64,000 bases of DNA from JANXQG01 sp963775975 (GTDB lineage Bacteria > Planctomycetota > Planctomycetia > Pirellulales > Thermoguttaceae): the NCBI GenBank assembly GCA_963775975.1, contig CAVZKX010000002.1, forward strand, positions 3,968,001 through 4,032,000. Direction: 5' to 3'. Below the pieces are notes generated by a model. That model did no database searches. It had not been told where the DNA came from and saw only the letters and a program-made list of their open reading frames with translations. The position numbers and the translations under genes are program-made. Position 1 is the first letter of the stretch. Each line of letters starts with the position of its first letter. Shown here piece by piece: positions 17,119-25,197 of the stretch.

Positions 17119-18204
17119 ATGAACGGCGCGAGCGAGGCATTACGAACCGCCCGACTCTGGCAACCCCTGGTCTGCTTGGGGCTGCTGGCAAGCGTCGCCC
17201 TATCGGTCCTGGCGATCGAGTTGGCCCTGCACAACGAGGCGTTCGGGGCCTGGATGGATCGCCGCTGGGCCGACGTGAACGATACGTCGAACGAATACAA
17301 GCGGCAATATCTCGATACCGAGGACCGCGTCGTGCTTCAGGACATGGCCGATCTGGACACGTCGCGAGGCGGGGTCTATTTCTTCGGTGCGTCAAACATG
17401 AAGTGGTCGATGCGGACACCTGATCTTCCGCCCGATGTGCAAAAGCTAGTCCACAATTTTGGCGCCGGCGAGGGGTCGCCCTATTTCAATCAACAACTCA
17501 CCGAGTTTCTGGTCAAACATAAGGAGTTGTTGAAGGCCGGCCCGGAAAAGACGTTGATCGTGTACGGCACCGGCTTCATCAACGCCAAGCCGTCGGTCGA
17601 AAGTACAAGCGCATTCTTCCCGAACCTGTGGCGGCGATACGGGCTTTACGGATACAGCTATAAAGAAGGTATCATGCCGGTAAGTCGAGGAAGCTGGCTT
17701 GACGCCTATTTCCTCGAAAAGGCCCGCTGTTCAAGTTTCATCCAGGGCCTGATCGATAAGGCCGGACGCATGGCCGTCCCCAACGCCCTGCGGCGGCGAA
17801 AGACCGAGAAAGACCCGGCCGCCTTCGCCGCCGACTATCAACGGCGGATGGGGCCCGATTGGGAAACGAATCTCGACCTGCATCGGAAGGAGTTGCAAGC
17901 GTGGTTCGACGACGTGAAGCGGGAGAAGATGAACTTCGCCATCGTCCTGCTGCCGCTTGCCAGTTGGCACAAGCCGCTGCCCTATCCGCCGAAGTATCGG
18001 GCGACGATCGACGAGTTCTGCAAGCAGAACCGCAATGCCGACGGAAAGGAAGTACCGCTTTACGATCTCAGCGCAATCGCCAGCGACGACGATTTCGCCG
18101 ATCACATCCACATGAACGCGCAAGGTCTGCCGAAGACCGACGCCGCGCTGATGGAGATTGCACGCCAGTTCTTGGAAAAGACTGGAGCGTGGCCTCATAA
18201 GTAG
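17119..18204 (+). CDS. DltD/AlgJ-like SGNH-fold membrane-anchored protein
   Basis: A 361-residue protein with one N-terminal transmembrane helix (LVCLGLLASVALSVLAIELA) and an extracytoplasmic domain. The SGNH pieces are GASNMKW with Ser92 as candidate nucleophile, an Asn/Gly-containing VHNFGAGEGSPYFNQQ block, and the terminal DFADHIHMNAQG with Asp328 and His331 in the D-x-x-H arrangement. DltD and AlgJ/AlgX proteins with this layout finish the transfer of acyl groups from an MBOAT partner to envelope polymers. ATG 17119 is chosen because GAGGA lies 5 nt upstream; a TTG 12 nt earlier is less likely. It is the last gene of the operon. Confidence 0.8.
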   Translation: MNGASEALRTARLWQPLVCLGLLASVALSVLAIELALHNEAFGAWMDRRWADVNDTSNEYKRQYLDTEDRVVLQDMADLDTSRGGVYFFGASNMKWSMRTPDLPPDVQKLVHNFGAGEGSPYFNQQLTEFLVKHKELLKAGPEKTLIVYGTGFINAKPSVESTSAFFPNLWRRYGLYGYSYKEGIMPVSRGSWLDAYFLEKARCSSFIQGLIDKAGRMAVPNALRRRKTEKDPAAFAADYQRRMGPDWETNLDLHRKELQAWFDDVKREKMNFAIVLLPLASWHKPLPYPPKYRATIDEFCKQNRNADGKEVPLYDLSAIASDDDFADHIHMNAQGLPKTDAALMEIARQFLEKTGAWPHK

Positions 18205-18310
18205 TGCGTTGCGACCATTACCACTAATACAATCGTCTCCTTGACCGAGGCGGAGACGCGGGCACTGTGAACCCCGGCATCTGAGCCTGTTGCAGCGTCA
18301 ATGCGCGTTT

Positions 18311-18316
18311 TATAAT
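18311..18316 (+). promoter_or_regulatory. -10 element for the nucleotide-sugar dehydrogenase gene
   Basis: Consensus TATAAT, 8 nt before ATG 18325, with TTGCAG (18290-18295) 15 nt upstream. There is no Shine-Dalgarno site, so the transcript is probably leaderless or nearly so. Confidence 0.6.
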
Positions 18317-18324
18317 GTCCTATC

Positions 18325-19647
18325 ATGACGAAATCTTCTCTCGAACAAGCAATCCAAAACAAATCGGCCACCATAGGCGTCATCGGGCTGGGCTACGTCG
18401 GCCTTCCGCTCATACGGGCGTTCATCGCCGCGGGCTTCCGCACGATGGGTTTTGACGTCGATCAGGCGAAGGTCGATCAACTACTTGCCGGCCGCAGCTA
18501 CATCAAGCACATTCCGGCGGAATGGATCGCTGCGCACGTCGCGGACGGCCGCTTCACGCCCACCGCCGACATGCGGCGGCTCGCCGAGCCCGACGCCTTG
18601 CTGATCTGTGTGCCGACGCCGCTGAACGACAGCCGCGATCCCGATCTTACCTTCATCGAGCAGACGGCCGAGCATATTGCCGCCGCGCTGCGGCCCGGAC
18701 AACTCGTTGTACTTGAAAGCACGACCTACCCCGGCACCACGCGCGATGTCGTGCTGCCAATCCTGAAGAAACGAGGTCTGGAAGTCGGCCGCGACTTCTT
18801 CCTCGCCTTCAGCCCCGAGCGCGAAGATCCGGGCAATCCGAATTACACCGCGGAGAAGATCCCAAAGGTGGTCGGCGGCATTGACGCGATGAGCGGCCGG
18901 CTCGCCCAATTGCTCTACGGCGCGGCGATGGCCCAAGTCGTACCCGTGTCGAACTGCGAAATCGCCGAGGCGGCCAAAATCTTGGAAAACACTTATCGTT
19001 CGGTGAACATCGCCCTGGTCAACGAGTTGAAAGTACTCTTTACGCGAATGGGCATCGATGTCTGGGAAGTGATCGACGCTGCGAAGACCAAACCCTTTGG
19101 CTTTCAGGCATTTTACCCCGGGCCTGGTCTCGGTGGGCACTGTATCCCCATCGACCCGTTCTATCTCACCTGGCTGGCGCGTCGGAACGGCATGACGACC
19201 CGCTTCATCGAATTGGCCGGTGAGATCAACACGGGAATGCCCGAGTATGTCATCCACCGGCTCGTCGAGGCGCTGAATGACCGCAGTAAACCACTCCGTG
19301 GCAGCAAGATCGCGATGTTAGGCGTAGCCTACAAAAAGGACGTCGACGATCCGCGGGAGAGCCCGTCGTTCAAGCTCATGGAGTTATTACTGGCCGGCGG
19401 CGCGACGCTAACCTACAACGATCCGCACGTTCCACGGCTGCCGCGGATGCGGCACTACAACGTGCCCGACATGGCAAGCTGCCCGCTCACGCCGGAATAC
19501 CTTGCCGGTCAGGACGCCGTGCTCATCGCCACGGACCATTCGGCCTATGACTACGATTTCATCGTGCGGCACTCGCGGTTGGTTGTAGATACGCGGAATG
19601 CGACGAAAAAGGTGGTGGAGGGAAGAGAGAAGATTGTGAAGGCGTGA
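18325..19647 (+). CDS. UDP-N-acetyl-D-glucosamine 6-dehydrogenase family (WbpA-like)
   Basis: A 440-residue NAD-dependent nucleotide-sugar dehydrogenase. The Rossmann motif IGVIGLGYVGLPL is at residues 16-28, VPTPLND and LESTTYPGTTRDVV follow, SPEREDPGN marks the WbpA/UDP-HexNAc branch, and GPGLGGHCIPIDPFYL contains the catalytic Cys. The C-terminal domain has GVAYKKDVDDPRESPS. Oxidation of UDP-GlcNAc at C6 yields UDP-GlcNAcA, a precursor for capsule or O-chain sugars. With the epimerase at 20771 and the preceding acyl-transfer operon it points to a surface polysaccharide locus. The substrate could be another UDP-sugar. Confidence 0.88.
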   Translation: MTKSSLEQAIQNKSATIGVIGLGYVGLPLIRAFIAAGFRTMGFDVDQAKVDQLLAGRSYIKHIPAEWIAAHVADGRFTPTADMRRLAEPDALLICVPTPLNDSRDPDLTFIEQTAEHIAAALRPGQLVVLESTTYPGTTRDVVLPILKKRGLEVGRDFFLAFSPEREDPGNPNYTAEKIPKVVGGIDAMSGRLAQLLYGAAMAQVVPVSNCEIAEAAKILENTYRSVNIALVNELKVLFTRMGIDVWEVIDAAKTKPFGFQAFYPGPGLGGHCIPIDPFYLTWLARRNGMTTRFIELAGEINTGMPEYVIHRLVEALNDRSKPLRGSKIAMLGVAYKKDVDDPRESPSFKLMELLLAGGATLTYNDPHVPRLPRMRHYNVPDMASCPLTPEYLAGQDAVLIATDHSAYDYDFIVRHSRLVVDTRNATKKVVEGREKIVKA

Positions 19648-19672
19648 AAGCTGATATTGAGTGGGGCATTCG

Positions 19673-20020
19673 ATGGATGAAAAGACATTCTGGAGTGCGA
19701 TGGAATGGCGTATCTGCCGCGAGTTGGCGGGAATGGCAGCGGGTCGCATTCGGAACTTTTGGTGTGATGGAATTACGCCGAGAGCGTATTTCCTCGCCAC
19801 CCCTACGCCTAGAATCGTTGGGACGGCGTGGATAGGCCAGAGTCCGAATACCGACGAATGGGAGTTTACGCTTTTCATTCCCAGCGCAGTTGAGTCGCTG
19901 GACGAAATCGACTGGGCGGCGTTGCTCCCGGCCGACAACGTGACCAACTGGCTCGCGTTTGATCCAGACAGTAAGCGATTGCAAATCGAACCCGCCGCGG
20001 CGGTGCCCGACCTCCTGTGA
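19673..20020 (+). CDS. Small hypothetical protein
   Basis: A 115-residue acidic protein with no recognised family. It is soluble, Trp-rich (FWSAMEW, FWCD, EWEFTLF, IDWAALL, TNWLAFD), without signal peptide or TM helix. It begins 26 nt after the dehydrogenase stop. The start is either ATG 19673 or GTG 19661; neither has a clear ribosome site. It may be read with the dehydrogenase gene. Confidence 0.5.
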   Translation: MDEKTFWSAMEWRICRELAGMAAGRIRNFWCDGITPRAYFLATPTPRIVGTAWIGQSPNTDEWEFTLFIPSAVESLDEIDWAALLPADNVTNWLAFDPDSKRLQIEPAAAVPDLL

Positions 20021-20138
20021 GCGGCGATTGCTGGTGCATTCTGCGGTGATATAATTGTGATGCACATGCAAGGTGTACCGATGCCGACACGCTACGGCGG
20101 CTCAATGTCAACTGCTGCAATATCGTAAGGAACCTCTA

Positions 20139-20351
20139 ATGTCCATTGCCGAATTAATATCCGCTGCTCGTGCGCTTCCGATCGATGAGAAACGCGAACT
20201 TGCGCAAACGCTGCTGGATGATTTGACCAACGACGATGCCAAAGCAATTTTTCCCGAAGGACACGTGTATCACATCTATACCCCGGAATTCGGACCGGAC
20301 GCGGCATATATGCTGTCGCAAGTACTTGAAGAACACAAGAATTCGCGATGA
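20139..20351 (+). CDS. Small addiction-module-like protein
   Basis: A 70-residue protein beginning MSIAELISAARALPIDEKRE, a helical segment like those of small antitoxin-type proteins (the LP-x-DEK-x-x-L pattern), with an acidic C-terminal half. AAGGA lies 7 nt before ATG 20139. It overlaps the downstream retropepsin-like gene by 4 nt (ATGA), so the two are translated together. The resemblance to antitoxins is weak and based on pattern only. Confidence 0.55.
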   Translation: MSIAELISAARALPIDEKRELAQTLLDDLTNDDAKAIFPEGHVYHIYTPEFGPDAAYMLSQVLEEHKNSR

Positions 20352-20764
20352 GCATAGTCGAAAGGTTTTTTTATCGCGACCGAAATCGCGGACGGGTTGG
20401 TTATGAGTTGATGCCTGATTTGCACATCGTGCTCCGCCACAAGGGCCGTGAATTTCCCTGTTTGGGTTTGGTTGATAGTGGTGCGAAAGTTAGCGTACTG
20501 CCATATTCGCTAGGGGTTCAACTCGGTCTTGAGTGGGCGATACAATCGGCACAAATTCCGCTGGGCGGCGCTTTCTCGAGCCTTCGGGCCTGGGGTGTTG
20601 TGGTCGAAACCAATGTCGGACACTTTCTGCCGGTAGATATGGCCTTGGCTTGGGCCGAATCGGACGAAGTTCCTCTGTTGCTCGGTCAATTCAACTTCTT
20701 CCAAGAATTTGAGGTTCGCTTTGTTCGGGCACAAAGGTTCTTTGAGATAGCGCGTCGAGAATAG
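20348..20764 (+). CDS. Retropepsin-like aspartic protease domain protein
   Basis: A 138-residue single-domain protein with the clan AA motif LVDSGAKVSVLPYSL (catalytic Asp-Ser-Gly, with Ser instead of the more usual Thr) and the hydrophobic-hydrophobic-Gly partner near the end (VPLLLGQFNFFQEFEVRF). One such chain would dimerise to build the active site. No signal peptide is visible. It is coupled to the small upstream gene and lies just before a nucleotide-sugar epimerase gene. Its substrate is unknown; it may be an inactive structural version, though the Asp is present. Confidence 0.65.
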   Translation: MSIVERFFYRDRNRGRVGYELMPDLHIVLRHKGREFPCLGLVDSGAKVSVLPYSLGVQLGLEWAIQSAQIPLGGAFSSLRAWGVVVETNVGHFLPVDMALAWAESDEVPLLLGQFNFFQEFEVRFVRAQRFFEIARRE

Positions 20765-20770
20765 GATCCC

Positions 20771-21814
20771 ATGACCAAACTCCTCGTCACCGGCGCGGCC
20801 GGATTTATCGGCTTCCATACTAGCAAGCGGCTCCTGGCCCGCGGTGATACGGTCGTCGGGCTCGATAACGTCAACGACTATTATTCGGTGCAGCTTAAGC
20901 TCGACCGGCTCAAGCAGTTGCAAGCCGAGCCGAACTTCCGCTTCGTCAAACTCGACCTAGCCGATGCCGAGGCGATCGCGCGGCTGTTCGCCGAAGAACG
21001 GTTCGATGTCGTCATTAACCTGGCGGCCCAAGCGGGCGTGCGCTACTCGCTTACCAACCCCGGCGTCTATGTCAGCAGCAATCTGGCGGGCTTCACCAAT
21101 ATCCTCGAAGGCTGTCGGCATTCGGGCGTGAAGCATTTGGTCTACGCTTCATCGAGTTCGGTTTACGGGGCTAACACGCAAATGCCCTTCTCGGTGCATC
21201 AGAACGTCGATCATCCGCTAAGTCTCTACGCGGCGTCGAAAAAGGCCAACGAGTTGATGGCCCATACCTACAGCCATCTTTTCCGACTGCCGACGACCGG
21301 CCTCAGGTTCTTCACCGTCTACGGTCCCTGGGGCCGGCCCGACATGGCGTTGTTTCTTTTCACGAAGGCGATCCTCGCCGGCAAGCCGATCGACGTTTTC
21401 AATCATGGGCGAATGCGGCGTGACTTCACTTACATCGACGACATTGTGGAAGGCGTAGTTCGCGTCGCCGATCGCACCCCGCAGCCCGATCCGAACTGGA
21501 CCGGCGCGCGGCCCGATCCGAGCACGAGCAACGCGCCGTATCGCGTCTACAACATCGGCAATAACCGGCCAATCGAGCTGCTGGAGATGATCGCGCTCGT
21601 GGAAAAGTGTCTGGGCCGTACCGCCGTGAAAAACTTCTTGCCGATGCAGCCGGGCGACGTGCCGGAAACTTACGCCGACGTGGACGATCTTGTGCGCGAC
21701 ACCGGCTTCCGCCCCAGCACGCCACTCGCCGACGGCATTGCGCGATTCATTGAGTGGTATCGGGAGTACTATGGAGCTGACGCAGGCGGGGCTGGCCAAA
21801 CGGTGGGTCGATGA
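20771..21814 (+). CDS. NAD-dependent epimerase, UDP-glucuronate 4-epimerase-like
   Basis: A 347-residue extended short-chain dehydrogenase. The NAD-binding TGAAGFIGFHTSKRLL starts at residue 7, followed by LDNVNDYYSVQLK, NLAAQAGVRYSL, the SSSSVYGANTQMPFS block, and the YAASKKANELMAH motif with catalytic Tyr and Lys. GLRFFTVYGPWGRPDMA and the DFTYIDDIVEGV segment are typical of UDP-GlcA/UDP-GalA 4-epimerases. The C-terminal tail beyond residue 330 is low complexity. It begins 6 nt after the protease stop and probably supplies an activated uronic acid for surface polysaccharide. Confidence 0.88.
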   Translation: MTKLLVTGAAGFIGFHTSKRLLARGDTVVGLDNVNDYYSVQLKLDRLKQLQAEPNFRFVKLDLADAEAIARLFAEERFDVVINLAAQAGVRYSLTNPGVYVSSNLAGFTNILEGCRHSGVKHLVYASSSSVYGANTQMPFSVHQNVDHPLSLYAASKKANELMAHTYSHLFRLPTTGLRFFTVYGPWGRPDMALFLFTKAILAGKPIDVFNHGRMRRDFTYIDDIVEGVVRVADRTPQPDPNWTGARPDPSTSNAPYRVYNIGNNRPIELLEMIALVEKCLGRTAVKNFLPMQPGDVPETYADVDDLVRDTGFRPSTPLADGIARFIEWYREYYGADAGGAGQTVGR

Positions 21815-21855
21815 GTTGTAACGTCCCCTGCTCGGCAATGCGCGATCCCGCGAGA

Positions 21856-22773
21856 TTATTCCAATTCTCGCACCGCTTCGCAAAGGCGAAGCAATTCGTC
21901 GATCGCAAGCTGCTCTGCCCGCACCGTGGGCGAAATCCCGAGTTGGGCCAGTAACGTGTCAACTTGCGACTTGTCCAGTTTCTTCCGCGCGCTGATCAGT
22001 TCTCCCCTAAGCACCTTGCGGCGATGACAGAAAAGCGATCGCACGAACTCATGAAAGAACGCCCGGTCGGGGATTCGCCGCCGGCGCGCGTCATCTAGTT
22101 CGATTTGAACGAAGGCCGATGAAACTTTCGGCCGCGGCCAGAAGACCGAAGGCGGCAGCACCCGCACAATCTCCGCCCGGCATTGGCTTTGCACCCACAC
22201 CGTAAAGGCCCCGTAATCTTTCACGCCTGCCGGGCTGACGATCCGCTCGGCGACTTCCTTTTGCACCGTGACCGTCATCGACACAGGCGGGGCGTCCAGC
22301 GCTAGCAAGTTCGAGATCAGCGGCGTCGCCACACTGTATGGCAGGTTGGCCACGAGCTTCAGCCGCCGCGCCGGCGATTCTTCAAGCTGCCGCTGAACTG
22401 CCTCAAGAACGGTAGGTTCGAGCCTGCTCTTGGTCCGGAGCACGTCGGTGTGCAATAGCGTCACATTCGAAAACTGGGCGAGTTCCTCGCCGGCCAATTG
22501 GTGAAGATCGCGATCGACTTCGACGCTCACGACCGCCGCGGCCAGCGGGGCCATCTGCATCGTCAGGCCGCCGGTGCCCGTGCCGACCTCCAGCACCACG
22601 TCGTCCGGACCGATCCGCGCCGTCTCCAGCAGCACACGCTGCAGGTTCAGGTCGATCATGAAGTTCTGGCCCAGATCGGTTCGCGGTCGGATGCCAACCT
22701 GCTGGAAGCGGCGCAACAGGAAGCTCAGCGTCTGCTTGTTGCTCGGCGTGTGTTCGGACTGTTCGGTTGGCAT
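21856..22773 (-). CDS. rsmA: 16S rRNA dimethyladenosine transferase
   Basis: RsmA/KsgA dimethylates two adjacent adenines in helix 45 of 16S rRNA late in 30S assembly. The 305-residue product has DLGQNFMIDLNLQRVLLE, the SAM motif VLEVGTGTGGLT, VEVDRDL, LHTDVLR, and LVANLPYSVATPLI with the catalytic N-L-P-Y, then the C-terminal helical domain. ATG 22773 (MPTEQSEHTPSN) is chosen over an upstream open frame that lacks family similarity. It is divergent from the alcohol dehydrogenase gene and convergent with the epimerase. The identification is secure. Confidence 0.95.
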   Translation of the reverse strand: MPTEQSEHTPSNKQTLSFLLRRFQQVGIRPRTDLGQNFMIDLNLQRVLLETARIGPDDVVLEVGTGTGGLTMQMAPLAAAVVSVEVDRDLHQLAGEELAQFSNVTLLHTDVLRTKSRLEPTVLEAVQRQLEESPARRLKLVANLPYSVATPLISNLLALDAPPVSMTVTVQKEVAERIVSPAGVKDYGAFTVWVQSQCRAEIVRVLPPSVFWPRPKVSSAFVQIELDDARRRRIPDRAFFHEFVRSLFCHRRKVLRGELISARKKLDKSQVDTLLAQLGISPTVRAEQLAIDELLRLCEAVRELE

Positions 22774-22927
22774 GTTGTTTCGCGAAGATAGGCAGTCATG
22801 ATCGTAGAACGGAAATCGTTTCGCCGCAAGGTGGGCAAGCGTACTGACCTTCGCTGCCGAATATCTTGTGGTCCAGGTTAGCCGCGGAATCGAATGCGAA
22901 CGACGGCTTGCTTCGGCTGAAGCCGGT

Positions 22928-22963
22928 GCCACGGGCGGCGACCCCTGACGACCGCCCCGTGGC
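22928..22963. repeat. GC-rich hairpin in the rsmA-adh divergent gap
   Basis: GCCACGGGCGG (22928-22938) pairs with CCGCCCCGTGGC (22952-22963), with one bulged base. A consensus TATAAT (22968-22973) follows directly. The wider gap 22774-23042 otherwise shows nothing recognisable. Confidence 0.5.
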
Positions 22964-23042
22964 TGTGTATAATGTTGTGGGGCCGATGATTGCCATCCCG
23001 GTATTCCTCATTTCCGCTCCAAGCTCACTGCTCCCTGCCCCC

Positions 23043-24227
23043 ATGTTCGACGCGCTTGCCTACGACTTCGTGACGCCGCCGAAAATCGTCTTCGGCTGGG
23101 GACGCCGCCGCGAATTGGGCGGGCTTGCCCGGTCGCTGGGGCATCGAGCGATGATTCTTTCCGGGTTGCCGGCCGCGGTGGCGGCGGATGTGCTGGGCGA
23201 GATTCGCGAGATGCTGGCGACGCAAGATATCGACTCGACTCTGCTGGACACGATCCTGCACGAGCCGGAGGTCCAGGATGTCGATCGACTTGCCGCCGAA
23301 CTGCGCGGCTATGCGCTGGGCCGCGGGCATTTTCTTCTGGCCATCGGCGGAGGCGCGGCGATCGACCTGGCAAAGGCGGCTGCCGTGGTGGCCACGAACC
23401 GGCAAAGCCCGACGGTGGTTGATTATTTGGAGGGCGTCGGCCGCGGCTTGCGGATCGTCGATCCGCCGCTGCCGGTGATGGCCATGCCCACCACGGCCGG
23501 AACTGGGGCGGAAGCGACGCGGAACGCCGTCATCTCATCATACGATCCGCCATTCAAGAAAAGCATTCGCGACGATCGAATCTTGCCGCGGGTCGTGTTG
23601 GTCGATCCCGAGTTGACCGCAACCGCGCCACCGGAGGTGACCGCGGCCAGCGGAATGGACGCGATCACACAGCTCATCGAAAGCTACATCTCGCGGAAGG
23701 CCCAGCCCATCCCGCAGGCATTGTCGCTGCAAGGCCTGCAATTGGCCGTGCCATCGCTCGTGGAAGCCGTTGAAAACGGCCGTTCCCGCGTGGCGCGGGA
23801 GCGAATGTCGCAAGCCGCGCTGCTTTCCGGCATGGCGCTGGCCAACTCCGGGCTGGGACTGGCGCACGGCGTGGCGGCCGCTTTGGGCACTCACGGCCGC
23901 GTGCCGCATGGCATGGCGTGTGCCGTGATGCTGCCGGCCGCCCTGCGGATCAATCGAGAAGTCCGCAAGAAGGAGCTTGCCACGATCGCTCGCTACGTTT
24001 TCAGCATTCCCGAAGGCTCGCCCGACTGCGAGGCGGTTGATCTGTTAATCGAACGGATCGAGGCCCTCGGCCGCCGTGTCGGCGTGCCGTCGCGGCTGGC
24101 AGACCTGGGCATCCGACACGATCAGATTCCGGCCATCGTCAAAAGCTCGCGCGGTCAGAGCATGAGCGGCAACCCGTGCGATGTGTCGGACGCCCAGCTT
24201 TCGCGGCTCTTGGAGAAGATGCTTTGA
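23043..24227 (+). CDS. Iron-containing alcohol dehydrogenase family protein
   Basis: A 394-residue group III dehydrogenase. The order is ATPPKIVFG-like N-terminus, IGGGAAIDLAKAAAVV (NAD-binding GGG), MPTTAGTGAEATRNAVI, and the metal region. The expected metal ligands are Asp and His of D-A-x-x-H, then two more His. Here the first site reads SGMDAITQLIESY, with Gln where the first His would be, while GLAHGVAA and VPHGMACA keep the other two. That variant marks a subgroup and may alter metal preference. ATG 23043 begins the conserved part; ATG 22986, 12 nt after TATAAT, would add 19 residues. It is coupled to the kinase gene (TTGA overlap). Confidence 0.85.
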   Translation: MFDALAYDFVTPPKIVFGWGRRRELGGLARSLGHRAMILSGLPAAVAADVLGEIREMLATQDIDSTLLDTILHEPEVQDVDRLAAELRGYALGRGHFLLAIGGGAAIDLAKAAAVVATNRQSPTVVDYLEGVGRGLRIVDPPLPVMAMPTTAGTGAEATRNAVISSYDPPFKKSIRDDRILPRVVLVDPELTATAPPEVTAASGMDAITQLIESYISRKAQPIPQALSLQGLQLAVPSLVEAVENGRSRVARERMSQAALLSGMALANSGLGLAHGVAAALGTHGRVPHGMACAVMLPAALRINREVRKKELATIARYVFSIPEGSPDCEAVDLLIERIEALGRRVGVPSRLADLGIRHDQIPAIVKSSRGQSMSGNPCDVSDAQLSRLLEKML

Positions 24228-25159
24228 TTCTCTCTGCCGGACTGACGCCCGCCTGGCAACAGATATTGGTCTTCGACTGCCTTTCGCCGGGCGAGGTGAA
24301 TCGGGCGCGCGAAGCCGTCTGGTGCGGCTCCGGCAAGGTGCTCAACGCGGGCCTGGCCGCGCATCACCTTGGCGGCCCGAGCCTTACGCTCGCTCCGCTG
24401 GGCGGCCCGCCGCTCTTGGAAATCGAGCGCGAGTTCGCCGAAATGGGCGTCCCAAGGCGTTGGATCAGGACCGAAGCGGCCACGCGAGTCTGCACGACGC
24501 TTATCGACCGCGCGACCGGCGAGATCACCGAGCTAGTCGAGAATGGCCGGCCCCTAAGCGACGGTGAGCTGCGAGACTATCGAGATGCGTATTGTGAACA
24601 GGCCGCGCGTGCCGACTTGGTGGTGCTCATCGGATCGCTGCCGGGAGGCACGCCCATCTCGTTTTATCGGGAACTTGTCGAGGCGACGAAATGCCCGACG
24701 GTTTTGGATTTCCGTGGCGAAGGATTACTATCCGTATTGGACTTGAATCCGTACGTGGTGAAGCCCAATCGCGAAGAGTTAGGCCAGACGTTCGGCCGCG
24801 TGCTCGATGACGATGCTGCTTTGCTGGACGCGATGCGAGAGATGAACCGGCGCGGTGCGCAATGGGTCGTTGTCACCGAGGGCGCGAAGACGGTTTGGGT
24901 CACCTCCCTTGAGCAAAGCTATCGTGTTGTTCCGCCGCGGATCGAAAAGGTCATCAATCCAATCGGCTGCGGCGACTCGCTCGCCGCCGGCATTGCCTGG
25001 GCCACGCGTCGGGGCGACGGGATCGTCGATGCCGTGCGGTTCGGCATCGGTGCGGCGGCGGACAATCTCGGCAAGTTGCTGCCGTGCAGATTGGATTTGG
25101 ACCGCGCAAATGCGCTGGCCGCCCAAACTGTCGTCTCAGCGACGGCGATAGCCGGCTGA
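24224..25159 (+). CDS. PfkB-family sugar kinase, 1-phosphofructokinase-like
   Basis: A 311-residue ribokinase-fold protein. SAGLTPAWQQILVFD and GSGKVLNAGLAAHHLGG resemble the start of 1-phosphofructokinase/tagatose-6-phosphate kinase proteins, LIGSLPGGTPISFY and VVKPNREELGQTFG mark the middle, and NPIGCGDSLAAGIAWA is the anion hole and catalytic Asp (G-x-G-D). In the usual family the N-terminal motif reads TLNPA; here AGLTPAWQQ replaces it. The TTG start at 24224 overlaps the dehydrogenase stop. The substrate is likely a sugar phosphate or small polyol, not proven. Confidence 0.82.
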   Translation: MILSAGLTPAWQQILVFDCLSPGEVNRAREAVWCGSGKVLNAGLAAHHLGGPSLTLAPLGGPPLLEIEREFAEMGVPRRWIRTEAATRVCTTLIDRATGEITELVENGRPLSDGELRDYRDAYCEQAARADLVVLIGSLPGGTPISFYRELVEATKCPTVLDFRGEGLLSVLDLNPYVVKPNREELGQTFGRVLDDDAALLDAMREMNRRGAQWVVVTEGAKTVWVTSLEQSYRVVPPRIEKVINPIGCGDSLAAGIAWATRRGDGIVDAVRFGIGAAADNLGKLLPCRLDLDRANALAAQTVVSATAIAG

Positions 25160-25197
25160 TAATCGGCACTATCACGGCGTCGCTGGACAAAATCGCA

